Below, in pieces: positions 25,319 through 35,163 of a stretch of 64,000 nt of DNA. The DNA lies in the NCBI GenBank assembly GCA_948330435.1, contig CAOJBY010000004.1:1-64000 (forward strand), given 5' to 3'. The position numbers and the translations under genes were made by a program. Position 1 is the first letter of the stretch, and the number at the start of each line of letters is the position of its first letter. The notes under the pieces were generated by a model. The model had not been told where the DNA came from. It searched no databases and worked only from the letters and a program-made list of their open reading frames with translations. The DNA comes from an uncultured Lachnoclostridium sp. Its GTDB lineage: Bacteria; Bacillota; Clostridia; Lachnospirales; Lachnospiraceae.

Positions 25319-28300
25319 CTATTTGATTTCTTCCTCAATCCGTTCCCAGACTTCCGCATCCTCAAAGGCTCTAAGCCGCCGCATCCCATATCCCTCATCC
25401 TTGGGGTCAAGACCGCATACCCCTCGGTAGGCACAGTAATCACAGGCGGTTTTCCCCTTTAATTCATAGGGATTCACGTCCAGGCGTCCCTCCAGGATCT
25501 CCGAGCCAATCTTCTGAATCTTCCGATTTACAAAGGAGGACAAATCCCGAAACTGCCGTTCCGCCGCCACGCTGGAGCCCGCCCGGAGACTGCCGTCCTT
25601 ATTGTAAGCCAGAGGAAGCACGGAGGATTTCCCCGGCATATCCTGATCCAATTTTTTAATAATCTCCGGATCTTCATTTACCAGTCCGGACAGCTTAAGC
25701 TTTTCCATAACCCGTTCATTGAGGTTCTCCGTTTCTGCTCCGGCATCCTGATCCAGCATAGGATCCTCAATGTGATAATAAAAAATTCCTGCCGGACGGA
25801 TCTCTTTGTCCGGATGCTCTTTTGCCGCCAGCTCCATAGCCGCATTTAAGTAAACCACAAGCTGAAGCTGTAGTCCATGATACAGGGATACAAGCTGAAA
25901 GGAGGTATTGCCCGACTTATAATCAATCACCTTTACATAAACACTCTTCTCCTCCTCACAGGTATCTATCCGGTCGATCCGCCCCTGAAGCCGAAGCTTC
26001 TCCTCCGGAGAAAGCGTAATGTTCACCGCATCCAGATCTGATACCCCCAGAAAAGTAATCTCATAATTCTCCGGCGTAAACAATCCTTTCTCAATCTGCC
26101 TCCCCAAAGCCCAGACCGTCCTTTTCATCATCCGCTTCATCCTCTCTGCGGCATAAGCATTCCGGGCGGTGCTCCCCAGAATGGTGTTTCCGTAGTCTGC
26201 TGTCACCAGCTCCATGCATTCCTCTATCCAGACACCCTGAACCTCCTTTGGAATATCTCGCCAGGTATAGCTGCTGGTCTCAAGCCGCTTGGAGAATAAC
26301 TCCAGTGTCTGATGAAAAATGTTTCCCATATCCACCGGTGCAAACTCATATACGGCTCGTTCCGACAATCTTAATCCATACATCAGAAAATGAGCATAAG
26401 CACAGGCCGCATACCGTTCCAGTCTTGTAACGCTGTTCTCAAGAATCGTCCCATATAAGGCATGAGCCACCGCACGTCCCAGACGGCTGTCCGTATGCTG
26501 GGAGAATGCGGCTTCCAAAAGCACCGAAAGCTTCTCCTCGTACTGCTCCTTTGCGGCATACCACCGGTAAAGCTCATAAAACCTTTCATTTTCCTCCCCG
26601 GCCCGGTAGGATCGCAGGCCCTCAATCAAAAGGCGTAAGCCCTCCCTGGGCGTTGCAAGGGCTTCTTTCTTCCAGTCCTCCTCTTTCACAAATTCCATGT
26701 CCGGAAACATTCCCTTTAACACATTCATCAGATAGGAGGGGCGAAGAGCCTTTCCGCCGCCATCCAAAAGACTGCAGCACACGTAAAGCCGGTCCGACGG
26801 CTTCGTCAGATTCAGATACAAATAAAACCGCTGAATATATCCCTGCTCCCTTGCCGTAGGGGCCAAATCCATTCCCTGGGCCTTTAGCTGCTCTCTCTCC
26901 ATATCAGACAAAAGTCCAAAGCGGGAGGTATTCTTCGGCACATTTCCCTCATTGACCCCCAGAAAAAAGAGCACCTTTACATCCTTAAGACGAGTACGCT
27001 CCATATCACCGGCCACCACCTGATCTACACCCGGGGGAATCACCCCCACACGGGCTTCGGCAAATCCGGCCTCCAGAATCTCCCGGTATTCCCTGGCGGA
27101 AAGCTTCTGATCTCCCAGAAGATCCACCAGCTTATCCAAAAGATCCATAACAATCGGATAGATCTGATGGTATTCCTTTGCCAGCACCTGATTGCCATCC
27201 TTTTGAAAGCGTTCCTCAAAGGCTGCCAGCTTCTTCTGGATCTCCAGCTTATCAATCAGCCGGTAAAGGGCTGCGGTACGTGTGAATACATCTGTGCTGC
27301 TTTTCTTCATAACATCTGCAAAGGGGATGACCGTCCGGGCAAACTGCTCCCGAATGCCGTCAATCCGAAAAAGCTCTTCCTCTGTCAGGGCTTTGTAGGT
27401 GCGTATAAAGCGGTTTTCCCATTTTTTTCGTCCCCGGATCCCCAGTGCCAGCACATAATTCTCCAGAAGATCCGTCTCCTCCCGCCCCATGCCGGACAGC
27501 CCGCTCCTTAAGAAGCGAAATACCGTCTCATAGGTAAAATCCTGCTCTGTCATCTCCAGCAATGCCCGGAGGAACTCAATAAAAGGATTTCCCAGGACAC
27601 TTCGCTTATAATCCAGGAAACAGGGAATCCCATACTCCGGAAAAATCCGTTCCAGACAATGTCCATAGGTCTCCATATTGCCCGTAATCACGGCAAAATC
27701 CCGATAGTGAAAGCCATGTTCCCCAATGAGACTTCGAATCTGAAAGGCCGTCCAGGCCACCTCATCCTCCGGATTCCTCAGAAGATGAAGACTTATCTGC
27801 TCCTGATTTCCCTCAAAAATCCTCCCATGGGGACGGAACAGATTCTGCTCCAGGGCAAACAGGGCACTTTCCCTGCCAAACCTTGACTGACCCAAAGGCT
27901 TTATAATACGAGCCTCCTCTATGTCAACTCCCGCTTCCCTGGCCAGACCCATCAATGTGGAAATGGTTTTCTTGCTTAAGGCAAAGAGCTGATGCTCCCC
28001 CTGCAGGCGGTAAGGGTTCTCCCGGCTGTCTATGGTGACTGTCACCGTAACCCTCTTTGCATACTGCATGAGCTTCTGCATTAATTTATTTTGAATGGGC
28101 GTAAAGCCCGTGAATCCATCCAGGACAATTATGCTCTCTCGAATCAGCTCCGAACGCTCCGCAACCTGGCACAGTACCTCCAGAAGCTCCTCCGCCGTAA
28201 TATACTGATCCGCCAGATAAGCGTGAAAGGCCCTGTACAATACCTGAAGATCCCGAAGCTTCCAATAGAGACCGGGTCTTTTCTCACTGGACTCTGTAAA

Positions 28301-28723
28301 ACGCTCCAGCTCCTCCTCGGTCACCGCATACTGGGTAAGCTCCGAGATCAGAGACTTGATCTCATTGATGTAGCCCGTCTTTTTCAGGTTGCCGCTTAAG
28401 ATCTTAAGCTCCTCCTGATGCTCCTGTGCAAGCTTCCTTATGACTAGGTTCTTGCCCGTCTCTTCCAGTACCTTTCCCACCTGGGTTCCCGTTTCCTCAA
28501 ACACCCGGTAAGCCAGACGCTGGAAGCTTAAGACATCGATATTCAGGATTCCCCCGTCCGGATGCATGGTTACCAGATCTTTCTGGGTCTGCATGGTAAA
28601 CTGCTCCGGCACCAGAACCAGAATCTTCTGTTCCGGATTCTCCCTGGATTCCCGAATAATATCCTGATAGAGGGTGTAGGATTTCCCTGCCCCGGAATTT
28701 CCCAAAATAAACTGAAGTGACAT
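25319..28723 (-). CDS. addB: AddB helicase-nuclease subunit
   Basis: A 1,134-residue partner of AddA. N-terminal Walker A GNSGAGKS (residues 8-15), the C-terminal nuclease residues in VKVIDYKSG, and a C-terminal Cys cluster (CDYCAYRGVC with an upstream Cys near residue 790, YAACAYAHF) that binds the structural [4Fe-4S] cluster. The complex repairs DNA double-strand breaks and degrades linear foreign DNA. Gap to addA is 13 bp, confirming an operon. Confidence 0.95.
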   Translation of the reverse strand: MSLQFILGNSGAGKSYTLYQDIIRESRENPEQKILVLVPEQFTMQTQKDLVTMHPDGGILNIDVLSFQRLAYRVFEETGTQVGKVLEETGKNLVIRKLAQEHQEELKILSGNLKKTGYINEIKSLISELTQYAVTEEELERFTESSEKRPGLYWKLRDLQVLYRAFHAYLADQYITAEELLEVLCQVAERSELIRESIIVLDGFTGFTPIQNKLMQKLMQYAKRVTVTVTIDSRENPYRLQGEHQLFALSKKTISTLMGLAREAGVDIEEARIIKPLGQSRFGRESALFALEQNLFRPHGRIFEGNQEQISLHLLRNPEDEVAWTAFQIRSLIGEHGFHYRDFAVITGNMETYGHCLERIFPEYGIPCFLDYKRSVLGNPFIEFLRALLEMTEQDFTYETVFRFLRSGLSGMGREETDLLENYVLALGIRGRKKWENRFIRTYKALTEEELFRIDGIREQFARTVIPFADVMKKSSTDVFTRTAALYRLIDKLEIQKKLAAFEERFQKDGNQVLAKEYHQIYPIVMDLLDKLVDLLGDQKLSAREYREILEAGFAEARVGVIPPGVDQVVAGDMERTRLKDVKVLFFLGVNEGNVPKNTSRFGLLSDMEREQLKAQGMDLAPTAREQGYIQRFYLYLNLTKPSDRLYVCCSLLDGGGKALRPSYLMNVLKGMFPDMEFVKEEDWKKEALATPREGLRLLIEGLRSYRAGEENERFYELYRWYAAKEQYEEKLSVLLEAAFSQHTDSRLGRAVAHALYGTILENSVTRLERYAACAYAHFLMYGLRLSERAVYEFAPVDMGNIFHQTLELFSKRLETSSYTWRDIPKEVQGVWIEECMELVTADYGNTILGSTARNAYAAERMKRMMKRTVWALGRQIEKGLFTPENYEITFLGVSDLDAVNITLSPEEKLRLQGRIDRIDTCEEEKSVYVKVIDYKSGNTSFQLVSLYHGLQLQLVVYLNAAMELAAKEHPDKEIRPAGIFYYHIEDPMLDQDAGAETENLNERVMEKLKLSGLVNEDPEIIKKLDQDMPGKSSVLPLAYNKDGSLRAGSSVAAERQFRDLSSFVNRKIQKIGSEILEGRLDVNPYELKGKTACDYCAYRGVCGLDPKDEGYGMRRLRAFEDAEVWERIEEEIK

Positions 28724-28776
28724 ACGCTCTCCATTCCAAACCGGTACAACGAATGTAAAGTTATACCCGTCTGCTT

Positions 28777-31700
28777 TTATTCTACGCTCTTTAACGATTC
28801 CACCATGTCAATCTTCCGAAGCTTAAAGAACATGGCTCCGTTCACAAGTGCCGAAAATACAAAGGTTAAGACCACGCTGTAAAGATAACTCACAGGTGCA
28901 ATGGCTCTTCCGAACATCAGCATGTCAATTTCCGCCGTCTCTATGACAAATCGGTGGAGGAGAATGCCAAGGCCCACGCCCACGCCGGTTCCGATCACCG
29001 TAAGCAGCACATTTTCCCGATTGACGTAGGCGGAAACCTCCGGATCAAAGAAGCCCAGTACTTTCAAAGTGGCAAGCTCCCTCCGGCGTTCATTGATATT
29101 GATATTGTTCAGATTGTAGAGAACCACAAAAGCCAGAAGCCCCGCCGCAACCACCAGCACATAGATAATCAAATCCATGCTTTTCAGCATATCCGCCACC
29201 CGTTCGGCCGTGCCGGTGATAAAGTCCACATCAGATACGGCATCATACGCAATATACTCGGTCCGCAGCTCCTCCTCAAAGGCTTCATCCTGCTGCTTTG
29301 TTTTTATAAACCACTGATTCCAGTCAGGCTCCCCGCCATAGAGACTTTCATAGAGGTCCTCGCTCATATAGACATAATGCATAAAATACTGCTCCGTAAT
29401 ATGGGCAACCTTTACCTCCACCGCATTGGTATCGTCCTCTTTCAGGGTGATAGTATCGCCCTCGGACACTCCCAGAAGTATGGCAAGCTTCTCTGTCACG
29501 ATCACTCCCGTTTCATCCGGAGTATAGGCTTCCTTTGTCTCCCGATTCTGAAGATGGATATAGGAATCCAATTCCTCTGCGTCTCCCGGAACAATCAGGT
29601 AAGCACTCCTGGGTGCCCCTCCTGCTTCAACGTCCACCGCAGTTTCCAGGGTTCTCATATAATGGGTAAGCCGGTCATCCCCCTTAATCCGTTCCTCAAG
29701 CTCCATTCGTTCCTCTAAGTCCGCATCCTTATCAATTCCAATGGATCCGTCATAGGCAAACACATCCCCGAATTGGCCGTTTCCGATGTGGAGAATGGAA
29801 TCCTTTAGTCCAAAGCCTACCAGCAGCAGGGCCATACATCCTCCGATTCCAAATATAGTCATAAAGAACCGCTTTTTATACCGGACCAGGTTGCGGACCG
29901 CCGCCTTTTGGCTGAATGTCAGCCGTTTCCAGAGAAAGCCCACATATTCCAGAAACACACGCTTTCCGGACTTGGGTGCTGCCGGACGCATGAGGTTCGC
30001 CGGAACCGCATTCAGCTCCTTATAGCAGGCCGCCAGGGCGGCGAACGTAGTACAGAGCACCGCAGTTCCCGCCGCCGTAAATGAATATTCCGGATTCAGC
30101 GGTGTCAATGTCTCCGGCAGATTGTTATAGAGTATCTGATACGCACTGATAATGATGGCAGGAAGTATCTTCTGTCCGGCCACAAGCCCTATGATACTTC
30201 CCAGCATACTGGAAAGAAGTGCGTAAAAAATATATTTTGATGCAATGGAGCCTTTTTCATAGCCAAGGGCTTTCAGAGTTCCTATCTGGGTTCTCTGTTC
30301 CTCCACCATGCGGGTCATGGTCGTCAGACTCACAAGAGCAGCTACCAGAAAGAAAATGGCCGGAAATACCTCCCCGATGGCCCCGATTCGATCCGCATCA
30401 TTGCCGTATTCCACATAGGTCTGAATATACTGGCGATCCAGCACATACCACTCTGGCTCCTTTAGTTCCGCCAGTTCCTTTTTTGCATCTTCGATCTTCA
30501 CCCTGGCATCCCGGAGAGTTTCTTCATTCTCCGCCAAAGCCTTTTCATACTCGGCTTCTCCGTCGGCAAATTCTTCTTTGGCATCCGCAAGCTCTGTTTC
30601 CGCATCCTTTAAAGTCTGACGGGCATCCGAAAGCTCCTTTCTTCCGTCCTCCAGCTTCACCTCTCCGTCGGCAAGCTCTTCCTCTGCGTCCAAAAGCTCC
30701 CTCTCCGCATGGTAAGCTTCTCGGTTCCCCGCATCTACCTGATCGCTTCCCGCATCCAGTTCTCTTTTGCCTGCGGCCAGGGCTTCTGCTCCCGCATCCA
30801 ATTTTGCTTTATTTTCCGCCACTACAGGGGCCAGCTGTTCTTTCGCCGCCAAAAGCTGCGTCTTTGTTCCCGATAACTCTGTCTGCTTCTGATTAAGAGC
30901 CGTCTCCATAGGATCCCACTTTGGTTTTGCCGCTTCAAGCTCTCCCAGCTCCACCCCCTCTTCCTGTGTAAGCTGATCCTCTGGCTTTGCGGAAAGCTCT
31001 TCGTATCTTTCTCTGGCGGCCTTTATCTTAAGAAGCTCTGCCTGAACCTGCTCGATACCGCCCTCCGTCTGTGTAAGCCCATCCTCTATCTGTGTAAGCT
31101 GTTCCTGGTAAGGGGATAGCTTAGCGTATCCCGCATCCAGCTCGGCCTTATTTTTCTCATATTCCTCATAACCCCTTTGAATCTGAAAGGTGGCCCTGAC
31201 AAGCTTTTCCTTTGCTTCATTCAGTTCTTCCCAGCCATCGGCCACCTCCTGCCTGGCATCCAGAAGCTCCTGCTCCTTTTCGGCAAACTCCGCTTCTCCA
31301 TCGGCCAGTTCTTTTCTTCCGTCGGCCAGTTTTTCCTCCGCATTGGCCAGCTTCACTCTGGCATCCTCCAATTCTGCTCCGGCATCGGCCAGCTTCTGTT
31401 CTCCATCCGCCACCTCAGCCTCCGCATCGGCGATCTTTTCCTGCCCCTCCTCCTGTACCTCAGTATAACGAAGCTCACATCGCTCTTTCTCAATCCACTC
31501 AATTCTCTCCACCAGCTCATCTACCAGAGAATCATACTCTTCCGTATAGCAGGTCAGCTCATAAGCTCCCTCTGCCGTCACACAGATCTGGGTGTAATAA
31601 TCCTGCTCAAATACCTCCGGAAGCACAACCAGAAAGCCGTCCGGACTGCCGTTTCCAATACCGGTGGTTCCCCGATCCAGGGACATATAATAGGAAGTCG

Positions 31701-32223
31701 TTCCTGCTCCCACAATGGTAAATGTCTCCTGATTCACAATCTTGGAGGTTTCCTCTTCTGTTCCCGATGCAAGGGTCAGCTCCTCCCCAAGCTCGCAAAG
31801 ACCGGAGGTGAGAAGCTTATAATCCACCAGACATTCCCCTTTGCTCTTTGGCATCCGCCCCTCACGCACATGCATCCGGTTCATCTTATCCGGCAGGGAC
31901 ATCACCTGTAGATTGAGCTGGCGATCCGGCAGACTGCCGAACATGTCCACGGAATAAAAGGGCATAACCTCCCGAACGCCCTCCACAGATTCGATGGCTT
32001 TTGCATCCGCCTCTGTCATTCCAAGGGTACCAAGCACACGGATATCCATCAGATTGCTCTCGTCATAAAATGCATCGGCAGAAATCTGCATATCCGGCTT
32101 GGATGCCCGAACCCCCGCAAAAAAAGCCACACCCAATGCGTTGATAAGAAGAATGGACAGAAAACGATTCAGCGTTTTTTGGATTTCCATATAAAATTCT
32201 TTTCGTAAGGCACGCTTTTTCAT
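28777..32223 (-). CDS. ABC transporter permease with long coiled-coil extracellular domain
   Basis: A 1,148-residue FtsX-like permease. One N-terminal helix (about 20-38) leads to a large extracytoplasmic region; residues about 255-600 are Ala/Glu/Leu-rich heptads with many ADxxxxLADGxxEL-type repeats forming long coiled coils. Two FtsX cores follow (helices about 630-760 and 1020-1140) with the soluble region ILHIGNGQFGDVFAYD... between. Such permeases usually move lipophilic substrates or lipoproteins or do mechanotransduction rather than import. It is 10 bp after its ATPase gene. The coiled coil resembles those of YhgE/Pip-type proteins, but this is a similarity of composition only. Confidence 0.88.
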   Translation of the reverse strand: MKKRALRKEFYMEIQKTLNRFLSILLINALGVAFFAGVRASKPDMQISADAFYDESNLMDIRVLGTLGMTEADAKAIESVEGVREVMPFYSVDMFGSLPDRQLNLQVMSLPDKMNRMHVREGRMPKSKGECLVDYKLLTSGLCELGEELTLASGTEEETSKIVNQETFTIVGAGTTSYYMSLDRGTTGIGNGSPDGFLVVLPEVFEQDYYTQICVTAEGAYELTCYTEEYDSLVDELVERIEWIEKERCELRYTEVQEEGQEKIADAEAEVADGEQKLADAGAELEDARVKLANAEEKLADGRKELADGEAEFAEKEQELLDARQEVADGWEELNEAKEKLVRATFQIQRGYEEYEKNKAELDAGYAKLSPYQEQLTQIEDGLTQTEGGIEQVQAELLKIKAARERYEELSAKPEDQLTQEEGVELGELEAAKPKWDPMETALNQKQTELSGTKTQLLAAKEQLAPVVAENKAKLDAGAEALAAGKRELDAGSDQVDAGNREAYHAERELLDAEEELADGEVKLEDGRKELSDARQTLKDAETELADAKEEFADGEAEYEKALAENEETLRDARVKIEDAKKELAELKEPEWYVLDRQYIQTYVEYGNDADRIGAIGEVFPAIFFLVAALVSLTTMTRMVEEQRTQIGTLKALGYEKGSIASKYIFYALLSSMLGSIIGLVAGQKILPAIIISAYQILYNNLPETLTPLNPEYSFTAAGTAVLCTTFAALAACYKELNAVPANLMRPAAPKSGKRVFLEYVGFLWKRLTFSQKAAVRNLVRYKKRFFMTIFGIGGCMALLLVGFGLKDSILHIGNGQFGDVFAYDGSIGIDKDADLEERMELEERIKGDDRLTHYMRTLETAVDVEAGGAPRSAYLIVPGDAEELDSYIHLQNRETKEAYTPDETGVIVTEKLAILLGVSEGDTITLKEDDTNAVEVKVAHITEQYFMHYVYMSEDLYESLYGGEPDWNQWFIKTKQQDEAFEEELRTEYIAYDAVSDVDFITGTAERVADMLKSMDLIIYVLVVAAGLLAFVVLYNLNNININERRRELATLKVLGFFDPEVSAYVNRENVLLTVIGTGVGVGLGILLHRFVIETAEIDMLMFGRAIAPVSYLYSVVLTFVFSALVNGAMFFKLRKIDMVESLKSVE

Positions 32224-32233
32224 AATCGTCTTC

Positions 32234-32959
32234 CTACCACTCTATGGTTTCAACCGAAACCGGATGTTCATTCCTGGTCATCCAGCTCACCTTTCCGTTC
32301 TTAATGCGGATCACCCGGTCCGCCATAGGTGCAATGGCCTGATTATGGGTAATGACAATCACCGTCATCCCCTTTTCCCGGCAGGTATCCTGTAGAAGCT
32401 TTAGAATCGCCTTGCCCGTATTATAGTCTAAAGCACCCGTAGGTTCGTCACAGAGCAAAAGCTTGGGATTCTTCGCCAATGCCCTGGCAATGGCCACCCT
32501 CTGCTGCTCTCCGCCGGAAAGCTGGGCCGGGAAGTTTCCCTTTCGTCCTCCCAGTCCCACCTCCTCAAGCACCTGTTCCGCATTCAGAGGGTTCTTGCAG
32601 ATCTGAAGAGCCAGTTCCACATTCTCCAGGGCCGTCAGATTCTGCACCAAATTGTAAAACTGAAACACAAAGCCGATATCATCCCGGCGGTAAGCCGTAA
32701 GTGCTCTCCCCTTAAAGCTGCTGATATCCTTTCCGTCTACCCACACTTCCCCCGATGTACAGGTATCCATTCCTCCCAAAATATTCAGAACCGTGGTCTT
32801 TCCCGCCCCGCTGGGACCTACGATCACCACAAATTCCCCCTTTTCTATCTCAAAATCAATCCCGTCCACAGCCGGAATGGTAACTTCCCCCATCTGATAG
32901 ATCTTTTTTACCTGTTTAAGCTCTACAAAATGTTCCAAAGCAAACCTCTTTCTATTCAT
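32234..32959 (-). CDS. ABC transporter ATP-binding protein
   Basis: A 241-residue ATPase of the LolD/MacB (FtsE-like) group: Walker A GPSGAGKTT, Q-loop FQFYNLVQNLTALEN, signature LSGGEQQRVAIARAL, Walker B LLLCDEPTGALD and the switch His in VITHN. It powers the permease encoded downstream. Start at 32959 follows AAGGG by 8 nt. The 900 bp upstream hold a putative RNA leader ending in a terminator about 64 nt before this start. Confidence 0.93.
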   Translation of the reverse strand: MNRKRFALEHFVELKQVKKIYQMGEVTIPAVDGIDFEIEKGEFVVIVGPSGAGKTTVLNILGGMDTCTSGEVWVDGKDISSFKGRALTAYRRDDIGFVFQFYNLVQNLTALENVELALQICKNPLNAEQVLEEVGLGGRKGNFPAQLSGGEQQRVAIARALAKNPKLLLCDEPTGALDYNTGKAILKLLQDTCREKGMTVIVITHNQAIAPMADRVIRIKNGKVSWMTRNEHPVSVETIEW

Positions 32960-33022
32960 AGAATCATACCCTTAGTGTACAAAGGTAATAATCATTTATC
33001 TGCATTTAAGTGTAGCATAAAT

Positions 33023-33060
33023 AAAAAAAGAAGTCAGCAAAAATAGATTGACTTCTTTTT
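33023..33060 (-). terminator. Terminator between RNA region and ABC operon
   Basis: AGAAGTCA and TGACTTCT arms with an 11-14 nt loop and T runs on both strands. On the minus strand it would end the upstream RNA just before the ABC genes. Its left-arm sequence AAGAAGTCAAT also occurs in an upstream hairpin at about 33325-33335. Confidence 0.75.
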
Positions 33061-33138
33061 ACAATTCAAATTTTGGCAACAGTACGGACAGTCAGAGAAT
33101 GGAATTTAAGCAATCTATTTTATCTTTTAGACAGAATT

Positions 33139-33175
33139 AGAGGGTATCAGTACTTATTGTCATCTGATACCCTCT
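33139..33175. repeat. 12-bp perfect hairpin
   Basis: AGAGGGTATCAG and CTGATACCCTCT with a 13-nt loop; no T-tract follows, so it is more likely a structural element of the RNA than a terminator. Confidence 0.75.
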
Positions 33176-33716
33176 GTTAAACTATGCTGTCCATTGGACC
33201 TTTACCTCTTTCCTTTCTAATGGAACTGCTAAGTTTTCAAGTTGCACTTACCATTCTGAATTTTTCTTCCAAAAACCTCTGCCTTTGAAAATTTTTTCTT
33301 CAGTTGGTAATCTTCTGAAGTCTTATTGACTTCTTCCGTTCGACTTCTTCTGTACTCGGCTTTTTTCATCTTCAATTATAAGATTTTCTTTTCCGGTTTT
33401 CTTCACTTCTTCTTTATTTCTTCTTCTCCGGCTGCTTCTTCTTTTACCGATTCTCGTCGAACTTTCTTGTCCCTGACTTTCTTCTTACTATTTTTTTGAT
33501 TCGGATATGTACTACACCCGTTTCTTATTCTAATAGTAGAAAGTCTAACCTAATTGTACTTTGGTCCGTACCTCCTTTTCTTAAATTATGAGGTAATTCG
33601 TTAAGTTTTTGTTGGTCCGTACCTCTCTTTCTTAATTTTCACCTCACATCTATATAAAATATATATTTATATATCGTTTAGATTATGTGGTGTTTTGTAT
33701 TTCTTATGTTGAAATC

Positions 33717-33745
33717 ATTATAACTCGGCAATTTCCATTTGTCAA
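33717..33745 (-). promoter_or_regulatory. Consensus sigma-A promoter
   Basis: Minus strand: TTGACA (33740-33745), 17-bp spacer, TATAAT (33717-33722): a perfect match to consensus in both hexamers and spacing. Transcription heads toward the purine-rich region and the ABC genes. 33746-33863 is AT-rich with no feature seen. Confidence 0.85.
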
Positions 33746-33863
33746 CACCTTTTTCAAAAAAATTTTAAATTTTTTTCGATTTTTCTATTTTTTATTGTTT
33801 CATTTTGATATTTTTTATTAATTATTTTAATTTTCAGAAATATTCTATTAATTTTACACAGTT

Positions 33864-34985
33864 TCACTCCAAAATCACATCCACATAGTCGCCAAGAGCA
33901 TGGGGAACTTCGATACACAGATGGACCTTTCCGTCCTGATGGTAAGAAAAACCGGCAGGCGTTTCCCTGTTCTCACCGTAGTCAAAGTCTCTCAAAGCGT
34001 CCGCCAACTGTTCCTCATCTCCATAGAGGATTGTCAGCCGTTCCTTAAACTCTTCCCCCAATTCTCCTTCTACCTGATAGCCTTTTCCTGCCAGAAGCTC
34101 CTTTGCCAGTTCATCTGCATCCCGGACATATGCCAGGCGGATGCTCTCACCGGAGTTCATATCAATATTATAGGTATAGCGAAAGCAGGTGGGATAAGCA
34201 GCCCCCTCCGTGCTGTAATAGCCCTCTATGAGAATGGAAAGCATCCGGTCATTCTTGGTCTTTATGACATAAGATACTTCTAGGCTGCTTCCCTCTTCCG
34301 CATCCCTCAGAGCTTTCCGGGCGTGACCCTCAATAATCTCATTCCATTTTTCCTGAATTTCTCCAATAGAAAGCCCTGCAATCTGAGGATAGGAAATCCG
34401 AATTCCGCTTTTTAACAGCTCTTTACTTTCTATCTCATAGGAAGCTTCTTCATAAGGATAAAGCTCAAGGGCTTCACTATAAACACCATGTCCCGTGTTC
34501 AGCGTCTCTCCGTCTGCGGTAATAAGAATGGACTCCCCCTGATAAGCATCGAGAAAAGTGTTAACCAGGCTCCCCATTGCCGCCTTTTCTCCGGATGCAT
34601 CCAGCCCGGAAAGATATGTCTTAAAGTCCCCTGACAGATCCAACGTCAGAAGCAGGCCATCCTCCTGTTCTTTCTGTTCAAAGCTCTGAACAGAAGCCGT
34701 ATCAGGAACCATATGATAAAGGGAAAGATTCAGAAGTAAAATCTCCGGAGTGATCTCTTCCGTGCGAGCCATGCTTACACAAAGTATCTCTCCGCTGTCA
34801 TCACTGTGAAAGATGCGGATAGGGATTCCGGAAGATCCGGTATTCTCCGTTTCCTCCTTATGGGAGACTTCTCTTGATGAAAGAACAGCGGGATCCTGCA
34901 GACCGTTCTTGCCGCCGCAGGCCGATATAAACAGAGCCGAAAGCATCGCCCACCATAAAAGCACACTTCTTTTCATTCTCTTCAC
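33864..34985 (-). CDS. GerMN-domain lipoprotein with RsiV-like C-terminus
   Basis: A 373-residue exported lipoprotein. The signal peptide ends in a lipobox (LFISACGG, Cys about residue 23). Residues about 60-170 resemble a GerMN domain (LLLTLDLSGDF, GSLVNTFLDAYQGESILITADG); residues about 180-370 resemble the DUF4163/DUF3298 pair seen in RsiV-type proteins (ISYPQIAGL, FRYTYNIDMNSGE, YGDEEQLADAL). Function is probably envelope- or germination-related sensing or binding; no enzymatic residues are seen. It stands alone between the putative RNA region and a terminator. Confidence 0.8.
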   Translation of the reverse strand: MKRMKRSVLLWWAMLSALFISACGGKNGLQDPAVLSSREVSHKEETENTGSSGIPIRIFHSDDSGEILCVSMARTEEITPEILLLNLSLYHMVPDTASVQSFEQKEQEDGLLLTLDLSGDFKTYLSGLDASGEKAAMGSLVNTFLDAYQGESILITADGETLNTGHGVYSEALELYPYEEASYEIESKELLKSGIRISYPQIAGLSIGEIQEKWNEIIEGHARKALRDAEEGSSLEVSYVIKTKNDRMLSILIEGYYSTEGAAYPTCFRYTYNIDMNSGESIRLAYVRDADELAKELLAGKGYQVEGELGEEFKERLTILYGDEEQLADALRDFDYGENRETPAGFSYHQDGKVHLCIEVPHALGDYVDVILE

Positions 34986-35012
34986 CCCTTTCCTGCCTCA
35001 TTAACGAAAAAA

Positions 35013-35066
35013 ATTAAGGTGTTACTTATTCATCCTTTCAGATAAGAATAACAGCAACACCTTAAT
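35013..35066 (-). terminator. Terminator of the glycosyltransferase operon
   Basis: Perfect 11-bp arms ATTAAGGTGTT (35013-35023 side) and AACACCTTAAT (35056-35066), followed on the minus strand by a run of seven T. It follows the 37.5-35.2 kb gene cluster. Only about 28 bp separate it from the lipoprotein start. Confidence 0.8.
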
Positions 35067-35163
35067 ATTTTATGAAGAAAGATCATGTTTCCTATTAAAT
35101 TTTTCCGATTGTTTCCTGTTTTTTCCTGTTCCTTATTTAATCATTTTTCCAATGACTAAACCA

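Larger units (their letters stand above)
33023..33710 (-). ncRNA. Putative structured non-coding RNA or long regulatory leader
   Basis: A consensus promoter fires leftward into about 690 bp with no convincing gene. The transcript is strikingly purine-rich between 33240 and 33490 (GAAGAAG runs). It holds two copies of GAGGTACGGACCAA (core at 33564-33571 and 33615-33622) and, near its 3' end, the exact complement GTCCGTAC (33082-33089), so the 5' and 3' parts could pair in two alternative ways. A 12-bp perfect hairpin (33139-33175), a GAAGTC/GACTTC hairpin (about 33318-33334) and a terminator follow. It could be a stand-alone RNA or an attenuating leader of the ABC exporter. I do not recognise a known RNA family. 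Confidence 0.45.

Noticed and set aside
31000..31500. CRISPR-like or tandem DNA repeat
   Set aside because: The periodicity is protein-level coiled coil with variable codons, not regularly spaced identical repeats.
31177..31911. Ser/Pro/Leu-rich plus-strand frames opposite the permease coiled coil
   Set aside because: They are antisense to repeated Ala/Glu/Leu codons and their composition is explained by that repeat.
33229..33369. 46-codon minus-strand frame inside the purine-rich RNA region
   Set aside because: No ribosome site at a proper distance from the ATG; Lys/Glu/Arg content simply reflects GAAGAAG-rich sequence. A leader peptide cannot be fully excluded.
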